Source of the DNA: Azophilus sp963663395
Lineage (GTDB): Bacteria > Pseudomonadota > Gammaproteobacteria > Pseudomonadales > Azotimanducaceae
NCBI GenBank assembly: GCA_963663395.1
Contig: OY760226.1
Location: 5,332,001 to 5,396,000 of the forward strand
DNA length: 64,000 nucleotides
Reading direction: 5' to 3'
Below the pieces are notes generated by a model. The model was not told where the DNA came from. It saw only the letters and a list, made by a program, of their open reading frames with translations, and made no database searches. Made by a program: the position numbers and the translations under genes. The stretch's first letter is position 1, and each line of letters starts with the position of its first letter. This document shows positions 1 to 7,708 of this stretch, one piece after another.

Positions 1-302
1 GGAACCATGTAGGCAACCACCGCGACCATGGCTGCCCCGATGGCCACGCCCTTGGCCACCGTCCACATGCCGCGGCCACCCATGTAGCGCACCACCTGCC
101 GGTAGAAACCCTGAACGGCCAGCGCCGGTATGCAGGTGAGCGCCGCCGCGTACGCGGGCCACAACCAGGCGATCTCCGGCGACCACTCGCCGAGCCGCAA
201 CCCCAGCGCCGTCCATAGGGCCAGCGGCAGCACGGCGGCGTCGAAGAGCAGCGCGAGGCCCTGCTTGTGGCGGCGGGACAGCTTGCCGATGAGGTTGTTC
301 AT
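1..302 (-). CDS. Polysaccharide biosynthesis nucleotide-sugar dehydratase/epimerase, WbpM/CapD/FlaA1-like (N-terminal part only)
   Basis: Only the first ~100 codons lie in the window; the gene runs off the left edge. The protein starts MNNLIGKLSRRHKQG and then has membrane spans (about residues 16-36, 45-66 and 80-100), with the YRQVVRYMGG segment between spans 2 and 3. This is the look of the membrane-embedded N-terminus of WbpM/PglF-type enzymes, whose cytosolic SDR domain (outside the window) dehydrates UDP-GlcNAc. The ATG overlaps the stop of the upstream sugar-phosphate transferase gene as ATGA (299-302), so the two are probably translationally coupled. The catalytic domain cannot be seen, so the exact enzyme is inferred from the N-terminus and neighbours. 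Confidence 0.75.
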   Translation of the reverse strand, partial: MNNLIGKLSRRHKQGLALLFDAAVLPLALWTALGLRLGEWSPEIAWLWPAYAAALTCIPALAVQGFYRQVVRYMGGRGMWTVAKGVAIGAAMVAVVAYMV

Positions 303-1276
303 TCAGGCAACCCCGCGCGCAGGCGCCAGGCCGCCACGGCAACAGGCAGCAGTGCAAGACCCTGGAAGGCGGCGCCGAGGACGAGAGAATCCCCATAGGA
401 TGCGGCTGCAACCGCAAGGGGCAGGAGCCAGAGAACGCACAGCGCTGAAAAGCCGAGCATTGTCCATAAAGTACCGATCCTCGCCGCCAGCTTCTGATAA
501 AGGTGGCTGCGATGCGGTTCCGTGAATGGCTGCCGGGTCGCTATTCTGACACACAGCGTGTAACTGGCGTCAAACCAGAACGCTGTCAGCAGAATGGTAC
601 AGGCGAGCAGCGGCACGCCGTACTGCGCCACCAGTTGCACGACGGCAACGCCGATGAGCAGCCCGAGAAAGACGCTGCCGGTGTCTCCCATGAAGATCCG
701 CGCCGGCGTCCAGTTGTAAACCAGGAACGCCAGCATGGCGCCCGCCGTCAGCCACAGCAGCGCCCCTTCCCAGCCGGGGACACCGCCGGCGAGAAGTTGC
801 GCGGCGAGACAGAAGAACAGCGTCTGTGTGGCCAGGATGCCGTCGATCCCGTCCATGAAATTGTAGAGATTGATCTGCCACAGCAGCAGCACGCCGACCG
901 GCGCGTACGCCCACCAGGGCCAGCCCGGCTGCAGCGTCCAGAAAACCAGCCCCAGGGCCAGAAGCTGTGCGGCCATGCGCAGGCCGCGGCCGGTCTCGCG
1001 CAGGTCGTCCACCAGCCCCATGAGAGCCAGCACCGCGCCGCCCGCCAGCAGACCGCTCGGCGCGGGGTTCGCAAGGCTCTGGAATGCAAGAAACGCCAAT
1101 ATCGGCAACGCGAACCCCACGCCGCCGATCGCCGGCGTCGCAACGGTATGAAAGCTGCGGGCATTGGGCACGGCCAGCAAACCGCGCCGCCGCGCAAACG
1201 CCACCAGCAGCCCCTCGAGCACTACCGTGGCCACGAACCCGGCCCCGAGCAGAATCAGCGCTGCCGTCGAGTCCAT
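299..1276 (-). CDS. Undecaprenyl-phosphate sugar-1-phosphate transferase, WecA/WbpL (GT4, MraY) family
   Basis: 325-residue polytopic membrane protein that should move a sugar-1-phosphate from a UDP-sugar to undecaprenyl phosphate, the first step of O-antigen or similar glycan assembly at the inner membrane. Family signatures are visible: NLYNFMDGIDG (the Asp-rich Mg/substrate loop), ARIFMGDTGSVFLG (second Asp motif) and a late cytosolic HRSHLYQKL His motif. About ten hydrophobic spans fill the rest, and the length is normal for WbpL/WecA. The ATG start overlaps the end of the upstream epimerase gene by 22 bp and the stop overlaps the next gene by 4 bp, so the three form one operon. The sugar handled (GlcNAc, FucNAc or QuiNAc type) cannot be read from sequence; the WbpL type is favoured by the epimerase and WbpM-like neighbours. 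Confidence 0.85.
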   Translation of the reverse strand: MDSTAALILLGAGFVATVVLEGLLVAFARRRGLLAVPNARSFHTVATPAIGGVGFALPILAFLAFQSLANPAPSGLLAGGAVLALMGLVDDLRETGRGLRMAAQLLALGLVFWTLQPGWPWWAYAPVGVLLLWQINLYNFMDGIDGILATQTLFFCLAAQLLAGGVPGWEGALLWLTAGAMLAFLVYNWTPARIFMGDTGSVFLGLLIGVAVVQLVAQYGVPLLACTILLTAFWFDASYTLCVRIATRQPFTEPHRSHLYQKLAARIGTLWTMLGFSALCVLWLLPLAVAAASYGDSLVLGAAFQGLALLPVAVAAWRLRAGLPE

Positions 1277-2223
1277 GCGACTGTTTCCTCGAGAAGTTCG
1301 GTGGAGGGCCGTGGCGGTTTCCAGGCCGCGAGGCGCTCTGCAGACGCCCCGTCTACCCGCAGCGGGTCGAACAGGCGGCTGAATACATGCCGCATGCCCA
1401 GGCGGCCGGATATCGATTCAGCCAGTTTTCTGGACAGGGGGAATTGCCGCGTTGAATGGCCCGAGAGCCGCTGCAACTCACCGGCCAGCTCGGTGACGCG
1501 CCACTCTTGCCGGTCGCGCACGTGCAGAATCCGGGCGCCATCCAGATTCGCAGCGGGCAACTGCACAAGGAAATCCACCAGGTTCGCAAGGCCCAGCATG
1601 GACCGCTGAGCCGTCGCGCCTGCCAGGGGCAGTGGCAGCCCCGTCCCGCACAGCTTTATAAGGGCGGCAAAATTGCCCCGCACGCCGGGCCCGTACACCA
1701 GCGGCGGCCGAACGATGGCAAGCTTCGTCGACCGGTGATCGGCATCGAGCAAGGTCTGTTCGGCACGGGCCTTGCTGCGGGCATAGTCGCTCTCCGGCGC
1801 ATAGGGGGCATCCGGCGCCAGCGGCGCCTCCGCCACCTCCCCGAGAACCTTGATGGTGCTGAGCCACACGAACGTTCGCACGCCCGCGGCGCGGGCCGCG
1901 GTGAACAGGCGCCGGGTCAACGCCCCGTTGGCCGCATCGAAATCCGCGGCGGTGGCATGCCTCGACCCCTCGTTCAGGCCGGCCAGGTGGTAGACGGTAT
2001 CGGCGCCGTCCAGGGCCCGTGCCAGGTCGGCTTCCGAACGCCGCGGCAGTTCGCTGATGCCGTGAGCCGCTGTACCTCGATGCGCCTGCAATACCTGCCC
2101 GCCGCGCCCCTGCAACTGCCGCGCAAGGGCGCCGCCGATAAATCCGGTAGCCCCTGTAACGCAGGCAACCGTCACCGGCCGAGCCCGGTTTGATAATGTG
2201 CCGCTTCCATCGAGCGGCATCAT
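1255..2223 (-). CDS. NAD-dependent epimerase/dehydratase (extended SDR, WbpV-like)
   Basis: 322-residue extended short-chain dehydrogenase. The Rossmann motif GATGFIG is at about residues 24-30, STIKV gives the active-site Ser/Thr strand, and YARSK is the catalytic YxxxK. Such enzymes next to a WbpL-type transferase and a WbpM-type dehydratase usually reduce or epimerise the 4-keto sugar before it is loaded on the lipid carrier; that role here is inference. The first ATG pair (at 2223/2220) has no obvious ribosome binding site and leaves about 20 residues ahead of the first beta strand; a GTG at codon 17 is an alternative start. First gene of the visible polysaccharide operon. Confidence 0.8.
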   Translation of the reverse strand: MMPLDGSGTLSNRARPVTVACVTGATGFIGGALARQLQGRGGQVLQAHRGTAAHGISELPRRSEADLARALDGADTVYHLAGLNEGSRHATAADFDAANGALTRRLFTAARAAGVRTFVWLSTIKVLGEVAEAPLAPDAPYAPESDYARSKARAEQTLLDADHRSTKLAIVRPPLVYGPGVRGNFAALIKLCGTGLPLPLAGATAQRSMLGLANLVDFLVQLPAANLDGARILHVRDRQEWRVTELAGELQRLSGHSTRQFPLSRKLAESISGRLGMRHVFSRLFDPLRVDGASAERLAAWKPPRPSTELLEETVAWTRRQR

Positions 2224-2423
2224 TTATTACTGGTGCAGAGAGGGTCAAGCGGCCCGTAAGCCAATCGCACCACGCCACCTGCCCGGCAGCAGCGTGTTTT
2301 CCATTCCTTTCAGCCGGCCTCGTTGCGCAATTTCAGTGCCGATACCGGGCGCGGTGGGCTCGCCCCATGGCGCCTGAACTGGCGCCCGGGCGCGAGCCTG
2401 CCGCGCTTCTTTTTTTGGCCGGG

Positions 2424-2747
2424 TCAATCGACCTCGATACGGTCGGAATTGGCGGCCACCGTCCGTGCGCCAATGCCCTTTACATCGGCCAGTTCGCCCG
2501 CGGTCCGAAACGGGCCGTTTGCCTCCCGGTACTGCACGATGGCCTGGGCGCGCTTGAGGCCGACGCCGTCGAGGCCGTCCGCAATGGCAGCCGCATCGTC
2601 CGTGTTGATGTTGACCTTCAATACGTCGACCGACAGGTCGTCTGCTGCCGTTTCGCTCGCTTCCGGTTCGTCCGCCGGGGCTGCAAGCGCCGCCGGTACC
2701 GGCAGCAACAAGACCGCGATGGCCACGATGGTGAGAAATCGATGCAT
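2424..2747 (-). CDS. ComEA-like helix-hairpin-helix protein with signal peptide
   Basis: 107 residues: a clear Sec signal peptide (MHRFLTIVAIAVLLL to about ALA), a short acidic linker, then a helix-hairpin-helix pair typical of ComEA (VNINTDDAAAIADGLDGVG and VKGIGARTVAAN). ComEA proteins bind double-stranded DNA in the periplasm or envelope during DNA uptake; short free-standing versions like this are common in gammaproteobacteria and often uncharacterised. The ATG at 2747 was chosen over an upstream in-frame ATG (2822) because GGAGG lies about 8 bases before it and it places the signal peptide at the very N-terminus. A ComEA-like gene beside the O-antigen locus recalls Pseudomonas, from memory. 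Confidence 0.85.
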   Translation of the reverse strand: MHRFLTIVAIAVLLLPVPAALAAPADEPEASETAADDLSVDVLKVNINTDDAAAIADGLDGVGLKRAQAIVQYREANGPFRTAGELADVKGIGARTVAANSDRIEVD

Positions 2748-2870
2748 GGGGAAAACCTCCTGAAATTTCCTGTCTGGAGTCAGAAAGGCTATCGGGAAGG
2801 CATTGAGACGGATGCCAGCCATCGCTTCGACTGGTGTCAGACCGCGGCGATTTGCTGTGTGCGCGTTCTC

Positions 2871-3176
2871 TCAGTCGCTCGCCGCGGTGGCAGGCGCTTG
2901 TTCCTGTAACCGCTGCAATTCCTCGTGGGCGCTCTGCAGTTGCCTGCTGAGCCGGCGATTGCGCAGCGAGCGTCTCGCGATCACGCCTGCAGCCGCCGCC
3001 AGACCAAGCAGTAATCCCAGCAACAGCGAGATCAGGAGCCACCAGAAAACGCTGACCGCAGGCGTCTGCCAGGCGAGAAACCTGAGCGAGATCTGATCCT
3101 GATTCACTGCCACAACCGCAAATAGAAACAGCACCAGTGCAAGGAGCACCGCCAGGGCGCGCCGCAACCAGGTCAC
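2871..3176 (-). CDS. lapA: LapA-type inner membrane protein (DUF1049)
   Basis: About 101 residues with two hydrophobic spans (roughly 3-22 and 40-64) separated by a short loop with NQDQ and followed by a basic stretch and a C-terminal helix rich in Gln/Glu/Leu, likely coiled coil. This is the LapA/YciS pattern; LapA works with LapB in regulating LPS synthesis at the inner membrane in E. coli. No lapB follows here. The GTG at 3176 is preferred because AGGGGG sits about 8 bases upstream; an upstream TTG (3194) is in frame but has no such site. Confidence 0.75.
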   Translation of the reverse strand: MTWLRRALAVLLALVLFLFAVVAVNQDQISLRFLAWQTPAVSVFWWLLISLLLGLLLGLAAAAGVIARRSLRNRRLSRQLQSAHEELQRLQEQAPATAASD

Positions 3177-3269
3177 GGAGCCCCCTGCCCGCAAATTGCC
3201 CCAGGAGGTTCAAACCCGGCTCGCCGGGACAAAAACGCGCAACGAACAACGTCGGAACCCCGGAAAAGA

Positions 3270-3376
3270 GCTGGCATGCGGGGCTTCCCTTTCGGCGCGT
3301 TAGAGCTCGTCTCACTCCCTCCCGTACAGCAGGATGTCGTGGCTGGTGTGCCGGAAGGGAAGCCCCGCATGCCAGC
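3270..3376. repeat. Hairpin element, copy A of a dispersed inverted-repeat family
   Basis: Two 27-bp arms (3270-3296 and 3350-3376) are inverted repeats with a single mismatch; core GCATGCGGGGCTTCCC. A second copy of the same element, in opposite orientation and with 31-bp perfect arms, is at 27427-27536. Similarity between copies extends beyond the left arm here, with a shared CGGAAAAGAG just outside. The element lies between lapA and scpB, both minus strand. A MITE, REP-like element or dispersed terminator are all possible; no target duplication or coding capacity is evident. Confidence 0.85.
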
Positions 3377-3448
3377 ACGCTGTCGATCGTGGCAGATTCG
3401 TTCCATGAAAGTTTCCACCCCGGCGCAATTTGCGGGCCACACCTCGGC

Positions 3449-4321
3449 TCATTCGCCGTGCAGTTCTTCGCGTACCGTTTCCGCCGTCCGCCCGGCGGTC
3501 GGCAGGTGCACGACCTCCGCCAGGCGCTTGCCCGGCTCGTCCGGTTCCGTGTCGACCCCTGCGGCTTCCAGACCGGACGCCTGGTCTTCAGGCGTCACGG
3601 GCTCGCCGGCCGGACTCACCGCTTGCGCCTCGCCAGAAACCGCTGCGTCCTCTCCGGAAGCCGGTGTGCCTTCGCCGGAAGCCGGAGCGTCTTCTCCGGA
3701 AGCCGGAGCGTCCTCTCCGGAAGCCGGAGCGTCCTCGCCGTCGCCCTCCGCCGCCAGCGGTTCGATCATCGACCGAATCTCCTCCAGCGGCGGTAACTCA
3801 TCCAGCTTCTGCAGATTGAAGTAATCGAGAAAGGCCCGGGTAGTGCCATATAGGCTCGGGCGCCCCGGCGTTTCCCGCTGGCCGACAACCCGCACCCAGC
3901 CCCGTTCCAGCAGCGTGCGTACAATGTTCTGACTGACCGCAACCCCGCGCACCTGCTCGATGTCCCCGCGGGTCACCGGCTGCTTGTAGGCAATCAGCGC
4001 CAGCGTTTCCAGCAGCGCCCGGGAGTATCGCGGCGGCTTCTCTTCCCACAGCCGGCCGATCCAATCACTCAACTCGCTGCGCACCTGGAAGCGGAAGCCG
4101 GAAGCCACACGCTTCAGTTCGTACCCGCGGCCGGCGGCCTCTTCGCCGAGTTCGCGCAGCGCTTCACGTATCTGCTGCCTGCCCTCCGCCGCATCGAGTT
4201 CGCCGCGCTTGAACAGCTTGACCAGGCGGTCGACCGAGAGCGGCTCGCCCGCGGCCATCAGCGCGCCTTCGACAATCTGCTTGAGCTTCGCGGGGTCGAC
4301 CCGGTCGATTCCGGCCAGCAT
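3449..4321 (-). CDS. scpB: Segregation and condensation protein B
   Basis: 290 residues. The first ~190 form the tandem winged-helix ScpB core (VEGALMAAGEPLSVDRL, ETLALIAYKQPVTRGDIEQVRGV, YGTTRAFLDYFNL). ScpB binds ScpA and with it forms the kleisin complex of SMC for chromosome segregation. The remaining ~100 residues are a low-complexity acidic tail with five heptad-type repeats (three EDAPASG plus EGTPASG and EDAAVSG) encoded by 21-bp repeats at about 3645-3745; this tail is longer than usual and probably disordered. The start overlaps the scpA stop by one base (TGATG at 4319-4323), a translational coupling arrangement. Confidence 0.93.
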   Translation of the reverse strand: MLAGIDRVDPAKLKQIVEGALMAAGEPLSVDRLVKLFKRGELDAAEGRQQIREALRELGEEAAGRGYELKRVASGFRFQVRSELSDWIGRLWEEKPPRYSRALLETLALIAYKQPVTRGDIEQVRGVAVSQNIVRTLLERGWVRVVGQRETPGRPSLYGTTRAFLDYFNLQKLDELPPLEEIRSMIEPLAAEGDGEDAPASGEDAPASGEDAPASGEGTPASGEDAAVSGEAQAVSPAGEPVTPEDQASGLEAAGVDTEPDEPGKRLAEVVHLPTAGRTAETVREELHGE

Positions 4322-5172
4322 CAGCCCGCCGCCCGCACGTAGATCGGCGCGAAAGCCTTGTTCTGAACGAAGTCGATCAGGCCCTCGCGGATCAGTTCGG
4401 TGATTGCCAGAAACGTCACCACCACGCCCCTGCGCCCCTCTTCGGCGCGGAACAGGTCCGGGAACGGCACGAAATCAGACCGCTCGCCCAGCGTTGTCAG
4501 CACATCCGACATCCGCTCCCGCACCGACAGCGGTTCCATCTGCACGGCGTGATGCTGATACATTTCGGCCCGGTGCAGAACGTCGGCAAGCGCCACCAGC
4601 ACTTCTTTCAGCTCCACCGTCGGGTTCGCGCGCTTCCTGACCGGTTCCGGCCGGTCGGGCTGTACCGGGAAGATATCCCTTTCGACGCGCGGCAGCCCGG
4701 CAATGTCCTCCGCGGCGGACTTGATCTGTTCATACTCCTGCAGGCGCCGGATGAGTTCCGAACGCGGGTCCTCCTCGTCCTCCACGTCGTCACGGCGGGG
4801 CAGCAGCAGGCGGGACTTGATCGACGCCAGGGTCGCGGCCATCACCAGGTAATCGGCAGCGAGTTCCAGCTTCAGCACCTTCATCAACTCGATGTAGCGT
4901 ATGTACTGCCCGGTGATCTCGGCAACGCTGATTTCCAGGATGTCCAGGTTCTGGCGGCGAATCAGGTACAGCAGCAGGTCGAGCGGGCCTTCGAAGGTCT
5001 CGAGGAAGACCTCCAACGCATCCGGGGGAATGTAGAGGTCCGTGGGTAGCTCGCTGACGGCTTCCCCGTCGACGATCGCCACGGGCCCGTCCCTGGATTC
5101 ACCGCGGAGCCGCACGAGATTGCCGGGTGGTTCTCCTGCCGGCGGTGATCCCGCGCGCACTTCGTCGCTCAT
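4321..5172 (-). CDS. scpA: Segregation and condensation protein A (kleisin)
   Basis: 283 residues. After a ~40-residue variable N-terminus comes the ScpA N-domain (FEGPLDLLLYLIRRQNLDILEISV) that binds the SMC neck, a middle region with paired Arg/Asp-Glu stretches (LLLPRRDDVEDEEDP), and the C-terminal winged helix (VVTFLAITELIREGLI) that contacts the SMC head. The reading frame is open further upstream, but that part is the shadow of trpS; the ATG at 5172 overlaps the trpS stop as ATGA (5169-5172) and gives a normal family length. Part of the trpS-scpA-scpB operon. Confidence 0.93.
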   Translation of the reverse strand: MSDEVRAGSPPAGEPPGNLVRLRGESRDGPVAIVDGEAVSELPTDLYIPPDALEVFLETFEGPLDLLLYLIRRQNLDILEISVAEITGQYIRYIELMKVLKLELAADYLVMAATLASIKSRLLLPRRDDVEDEEDPRSELIRRLQEYEQIKSAAEDIAGLPRVERDIFPVQPDRPEPVRKRANPTVELKEVLVALADVLHRAEMYQHHAVQMEPLSVRERMSDVLTTLGERSDFVPFPDLFRAEEGRRGVVVTFLAITELIREGLIDFVQNKAFAPIYVRAAG

Positions 5173-6383
5173 CGGTGCTGTATCCCGATACTGGCGCGAA
5201 CGTCTTCGAGAGTGTCCCTCGCGACATCGCGCGCTTTTTCGGCCCCTTCCTGGAGGATGGCGTGCACCAGGTCGGGCTGATCCCGGAATCGTTCCGCCCG
5301 ATCGATCATCACCTTCTGCTCCGCATTGATCGCCTCGATCAGCGGCCGCTTGCAATCGAGGCAGCCGATGCCTGCGCTGCGGCAGCCCCGGGCGGCCCAG
5401 TCCAGGGTTTCCGGGTCGGAGTATACTTCGTGCAGGTCGAAAACAGGACACTTGGCCGGATCGCCCGGGTCCTTGCGCCGCACCCGCGCCGGGTCGGTTT
5501 TCATGGTCCGCACCTTGCGGTCGACGTCCTCCGCGGGCTCCCGCAGCCGGATGGTGTTGTTGTAGGACTTGGACATCTTCTGCCCGTCGAGCCCCGGCAT
5601 TTTCGCGTGTTTGGTGAGCAGCGCCTGGGGCTCCGGCAGAACGATGCGGCCGCTTCCCTCCAGATAACCGAACAACCGTTCCCGGTCGCCTATGGACAGG
5701 TTCTGCTGTTCGGCAAGCAATGCCCGGGCACGCTCCAGCGCCTCGGTGTCGCCCTGTTCCAGGTAGGCCCGGCGCAGGTTCTGGTAGATGCGCGACGCCT
5801 TGCGGCCCATTTTTTTCAGCGCCGCCAACGCGTGTTCCTCGAACCCGGACTCGCGGCCGAAAACGTGGTTGAAGCGGCGGGCGATCTCGCGCACCAGTTC
5901 CAGGTGAGCCACCTGGTCGGCCCCGACCGGCACATTGCCGGCGCGATACATCAGGATGTCCGCCGCCTGCAGCACGGGGTAGCCGAGAAACCCGTAGGTG
6001 GCCAGGTCCCGGTCGTTCAGCTTCGCCTGCATGTCCTTGTAGGTCGGCGCCCGCTCCAGCCAGCCAACCGGCGAGATCATCGACAGCAACAGGTGCAGTT
6101 CCGCGTGCTCCGGCACCTTCGACTGGATGAAGATGGTGGCGGCGCCCGGGTTGACGCCCGCGGCCAGCCAGTCGACGACCATGTCGAAGGTGTTCCGCTC
6201 GATGTCCTCGGTGTCGTGGTAGCCGGTGGTTAGCGCATGCCAGTCAGCGACGAAGAAATAGCACTCGTACTCGTGCTGCAGCCGCACCCAGTTCTTGATT
6301 ACCCCGTGGTAGTGACCGAGGTGCAGGCGCCCGGTCGGGCGCATGCCGGAAGCGACCTTCCGGCTGGAATCGCTAGCGCTCAT
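5169..6383 (-). CDS. trpS: Tryptophan--tRNA ligase
   Basis: 404 residues, class I aminoacyl-tRNA synthetase charging tRNA-Trp in the cytosol. The HIGH-type motif reads GRLHLGHYHG (about 17-26) and the KMSKS loop is GQKMSKSYNN. The substrate segment GADQVAHLELVREIARRFN is present, and there is an extra C-terminal stretch with GCLDCK, as in the longer proteobacterial TrpRS type. The ATG has GGAGAG just upstream. First gene of the trpS-scpA-scpB operon; a TATAAT about 115 bases upstream may be its promoter. Confidence 0.95.
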   Translation of the reverse strand: MSASDSSRKVASGMRPTGRLHLGHYHGVIKNWVRLQHEYECYFFVADWHALTTGYHDTEDIERNTFDMVVDWLAAGVNPGAATIFIQSKVPEHAELHLLLSMISPVGWLERAPTYKDMQAKLNDRDLATYGFLGYPVLQAADILMYRAGNVPVGADQVAHLELVREIARRFNHVFGRESGFEEHALAALKKMGRKASRIYQNLRRAYLEQGDTEALERARALLAEQQNLSIGDRERLFGYLEGSGRIVLPEPQALLTKHAKMPGLDGQKMSKSYNNTIRLREPAEDVDRKVRTMKTDPARVRRKDPGDPAKCPVFDLHEVYSDPETLDWAARGCRSAGIGCLDCKRPLIEAINAEQKVMIDRAERFRDQPDLVHAILQEGAEKARDVARDTLEDVRASIGIQHR

Positions 6384-6496
6384 ATCTCTCCGATCTTCGT
6401 CGCGAGGGTGTCGCGTCGCCGTGCAGCGGAGGTCGAACGGACCGGAGCGCGGCGAAGGCGTAATCGATAGTACGTTCTCCTGGAACGACGGGCGGC

Positions 6497-6502
6497 ATTA
6501 TA
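6497..6502 (-). promoter_or_regulatory. Possible -10 box for trpS-scpAB
   Basis: Read on the minus strand this is a perfect TATAAT, which would give a leader of about 105 bases before the trpS ATG. No good -35 is found at 16-18 bases, so either the promoter relies on activation or the match is chance. The PII-like gene ends at 6539, and a GGGGCTG/CAACCCC-type hairpin (about 6512-6536) sits between the two transcription units. Confidence 0.35.
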
Positions 6503-6538
6503 CGAGTTCAAGGGGTTGGAGTCGTTGCAGCCCCTCGA

Positions 6539-6886
6539 CTACTCCTCCCCAGCCTCGTCCTGCATGTCTGCAAACTGGGTGGTCAGGCCCACGGCTTTCT
6601 CGACATCGACCAGAATGGCGATCCCTGCGCCGGGCTCACCGTCGAATCGCCCGGCCTGGCGAATGCACTCCAGGATGTCATCGGCCCTGTCCGCTGCCAC
6701 CAGGAAAAGTATGACATCCCGCTTTGAGGCGAGTTCCAGGCCCATGAAGGTCTTTTTCGGAGAGCGCCCCTCGCCGCGCGCACTGGTGATCACGGTGGCG
6801 CCGGTGGCGCCGGCAGCGCGCGCCGCATCGATGACGGTGTCGGTCTTCTGGTCGTCCACCAGGGTTACGATGAGTTTCAGTTGCAT
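6539..6886 (-). CDS. PII-like (GlnB-superfamily) small regulatory protein
   Basis: 115 residues with a ferredoxin-like PII fold pattern: beta strand LKLIVTLVD, helix TDTVIDAARAAGATGATVI, a short T-loop region (SARGEGRSPKKTFMG), strand RDVILFLVA, helix ADDILECIRQAGRFDGEPG, and strand GIAILVDVEKAVG. It lacks the uridylylated Tyr signature of GlnB, so it is a PII-like rather than classical nitrogen PII protein. It lies 3 bases after the stop of two DUF1538 membrane proteins, an arrangement in which the PII-like subunit probably senses a nucleotide or ion state and gates the transporter (inference). Confidence 0.75.
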   Translation of the reverse strand: MQLKLIVTLVDDQKTDTVIDAARAAGATGATVITSARGEGRSPKKTFMGLELASKRDVILFLVAADRADDILECIRQAGRFDGEPGAGIAILVDVEKAVGLTTQFADMQDEAGEE

Positions 6887-6889
6887 GGC

Positions 6890-7708
6890 TCAAGTCTCCG
6901 CGGAAGGCGTGGCATGGGGATTGCGGCGCCGGCCCAGCCAGGACGCCGCCATGGCGTAGCCGAGCACCGACATGATGGGAAAGACGCTGGCAAAGGCGAT
7001 CAGGCCGAAACCGTCGATCAGCGGGCTGCGCCCCGGCACGCTGGCGGCCAGGCCGAGGCCGAGCGCGGCAACCACGGGTACGGTCACCGTCGAGGTGGTG
7101 ACGCCGCCGGAGTCGTAGGCGAGCGGCACGATGGTGCGGCTGGAGCGAAAGGTCTGCACGATGACGACCACATAGGCGCCCACGATATACCAGGGCAATG
7201 GCGTTCCTGTGACGATGCGGAAGCAGCCCAGCGCCACGCCAATCGCGACCCCCACCGCCACTGCCAGCCTGAGGCCCCAGGCATGTACCGCGCCGCCGGA
7301 CACTTCTTCGGCCTTCAGCGCAACGGCGATCAGCGACGGCTCCGCCACGGTGGTGGCAAACCCGATGGCCGCCGCAAACGCATACACGAGCAGGTAGTCG
7401 TCCCACCGGACGCTGCCTTCGGATGCGCCAGCCGCACCGGCCACCGCTTCGGCGCCTACCCCGGCATCGACGGCGGTAAGCTGCCGCGCCATGGTTTCGC
7501 CGATGGGAAACAGCGCCTCCTCGAGGCCGATCAGAAACAGGGTCAGCCCGATCAGCACGTAGCCGAACCCGGCAACGATCTTGCCGGCGTTGGGCAGCCG
7601 TCGGCGCAATACCGCAAACTGGAAGAACACCAGAATACCGACAATGGGGGCGACATCCAGCGCCGTGGAGAGCACGGTTCCCACCAGGGTCTCGAGAAAC
7701 TCCACCAT
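6890..7708 (-). CDS. DUF1538 membrane protein (second of a pair)
   Basis: 272 residues with about seven hydrophobic spans. Family-typical segments are ATTVAEPSLIAVALKA and YDSGGVTTSTVTVPVVAALG, the latter a conserved small-residue loop also present in the partner gene. Compared with the partner it has an insertion around residues 75-95 (VDAGVGAEAVAGAAGAS). I recall a report that a DUF1538 pair (UmpAB, Halomonas) acts as a cation/proton antiporter, so ion exchange is a reasonable guess. The start overlaps the partner's stop as TGATG (7706-7710), so the two subunits are likely made in step. Confidence 0.75.
   Translation of the reverse strand: MVEFLETLVGTVLSTALDVAPIVGILVFFQFAVLRRRLPNAGKIVAGFGYVLIGLTLFLIGLEEALFPIGETMARQLTAVDAGVGAEAVAGAAGASEGSVRWDDYLLVYAFAAAIGFATTVAEPSLIAVALKAEEVSGGAVHAWGLRLAVAVGVAIGVALGCFRIVTGTPLPWYIVGAYVVVIVQTFRSSRTIVPLAYDSGGVTTSTVTVPVVAALGLGLAASVPGRSPLIDGFGLIAFASVFPIMSVLGYAMAASWLGRRRNPHATPSAET

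Noticed and set aside
503..1609. Long plus-strand open frame over the polysaccharide genes
   Set aside because: Arg/Gln/Pro-rich shadow of the minus-strand transferase and epimerase genes, no recognisable domain or ribosome site.
2245..3378. 377-codon minus-strand open frame across comEA-like, lapA and hairpin copy A
   Set aside because: Low-complexity Arg/Gly-rich composition and it covers two well-supported genes in other frames.
5127..6233. 368-codon plus-strand open frame inside trpS
   Set aside because: Antisense shadow of trpS; no domain, repeats the high-GC third-frame pattern.
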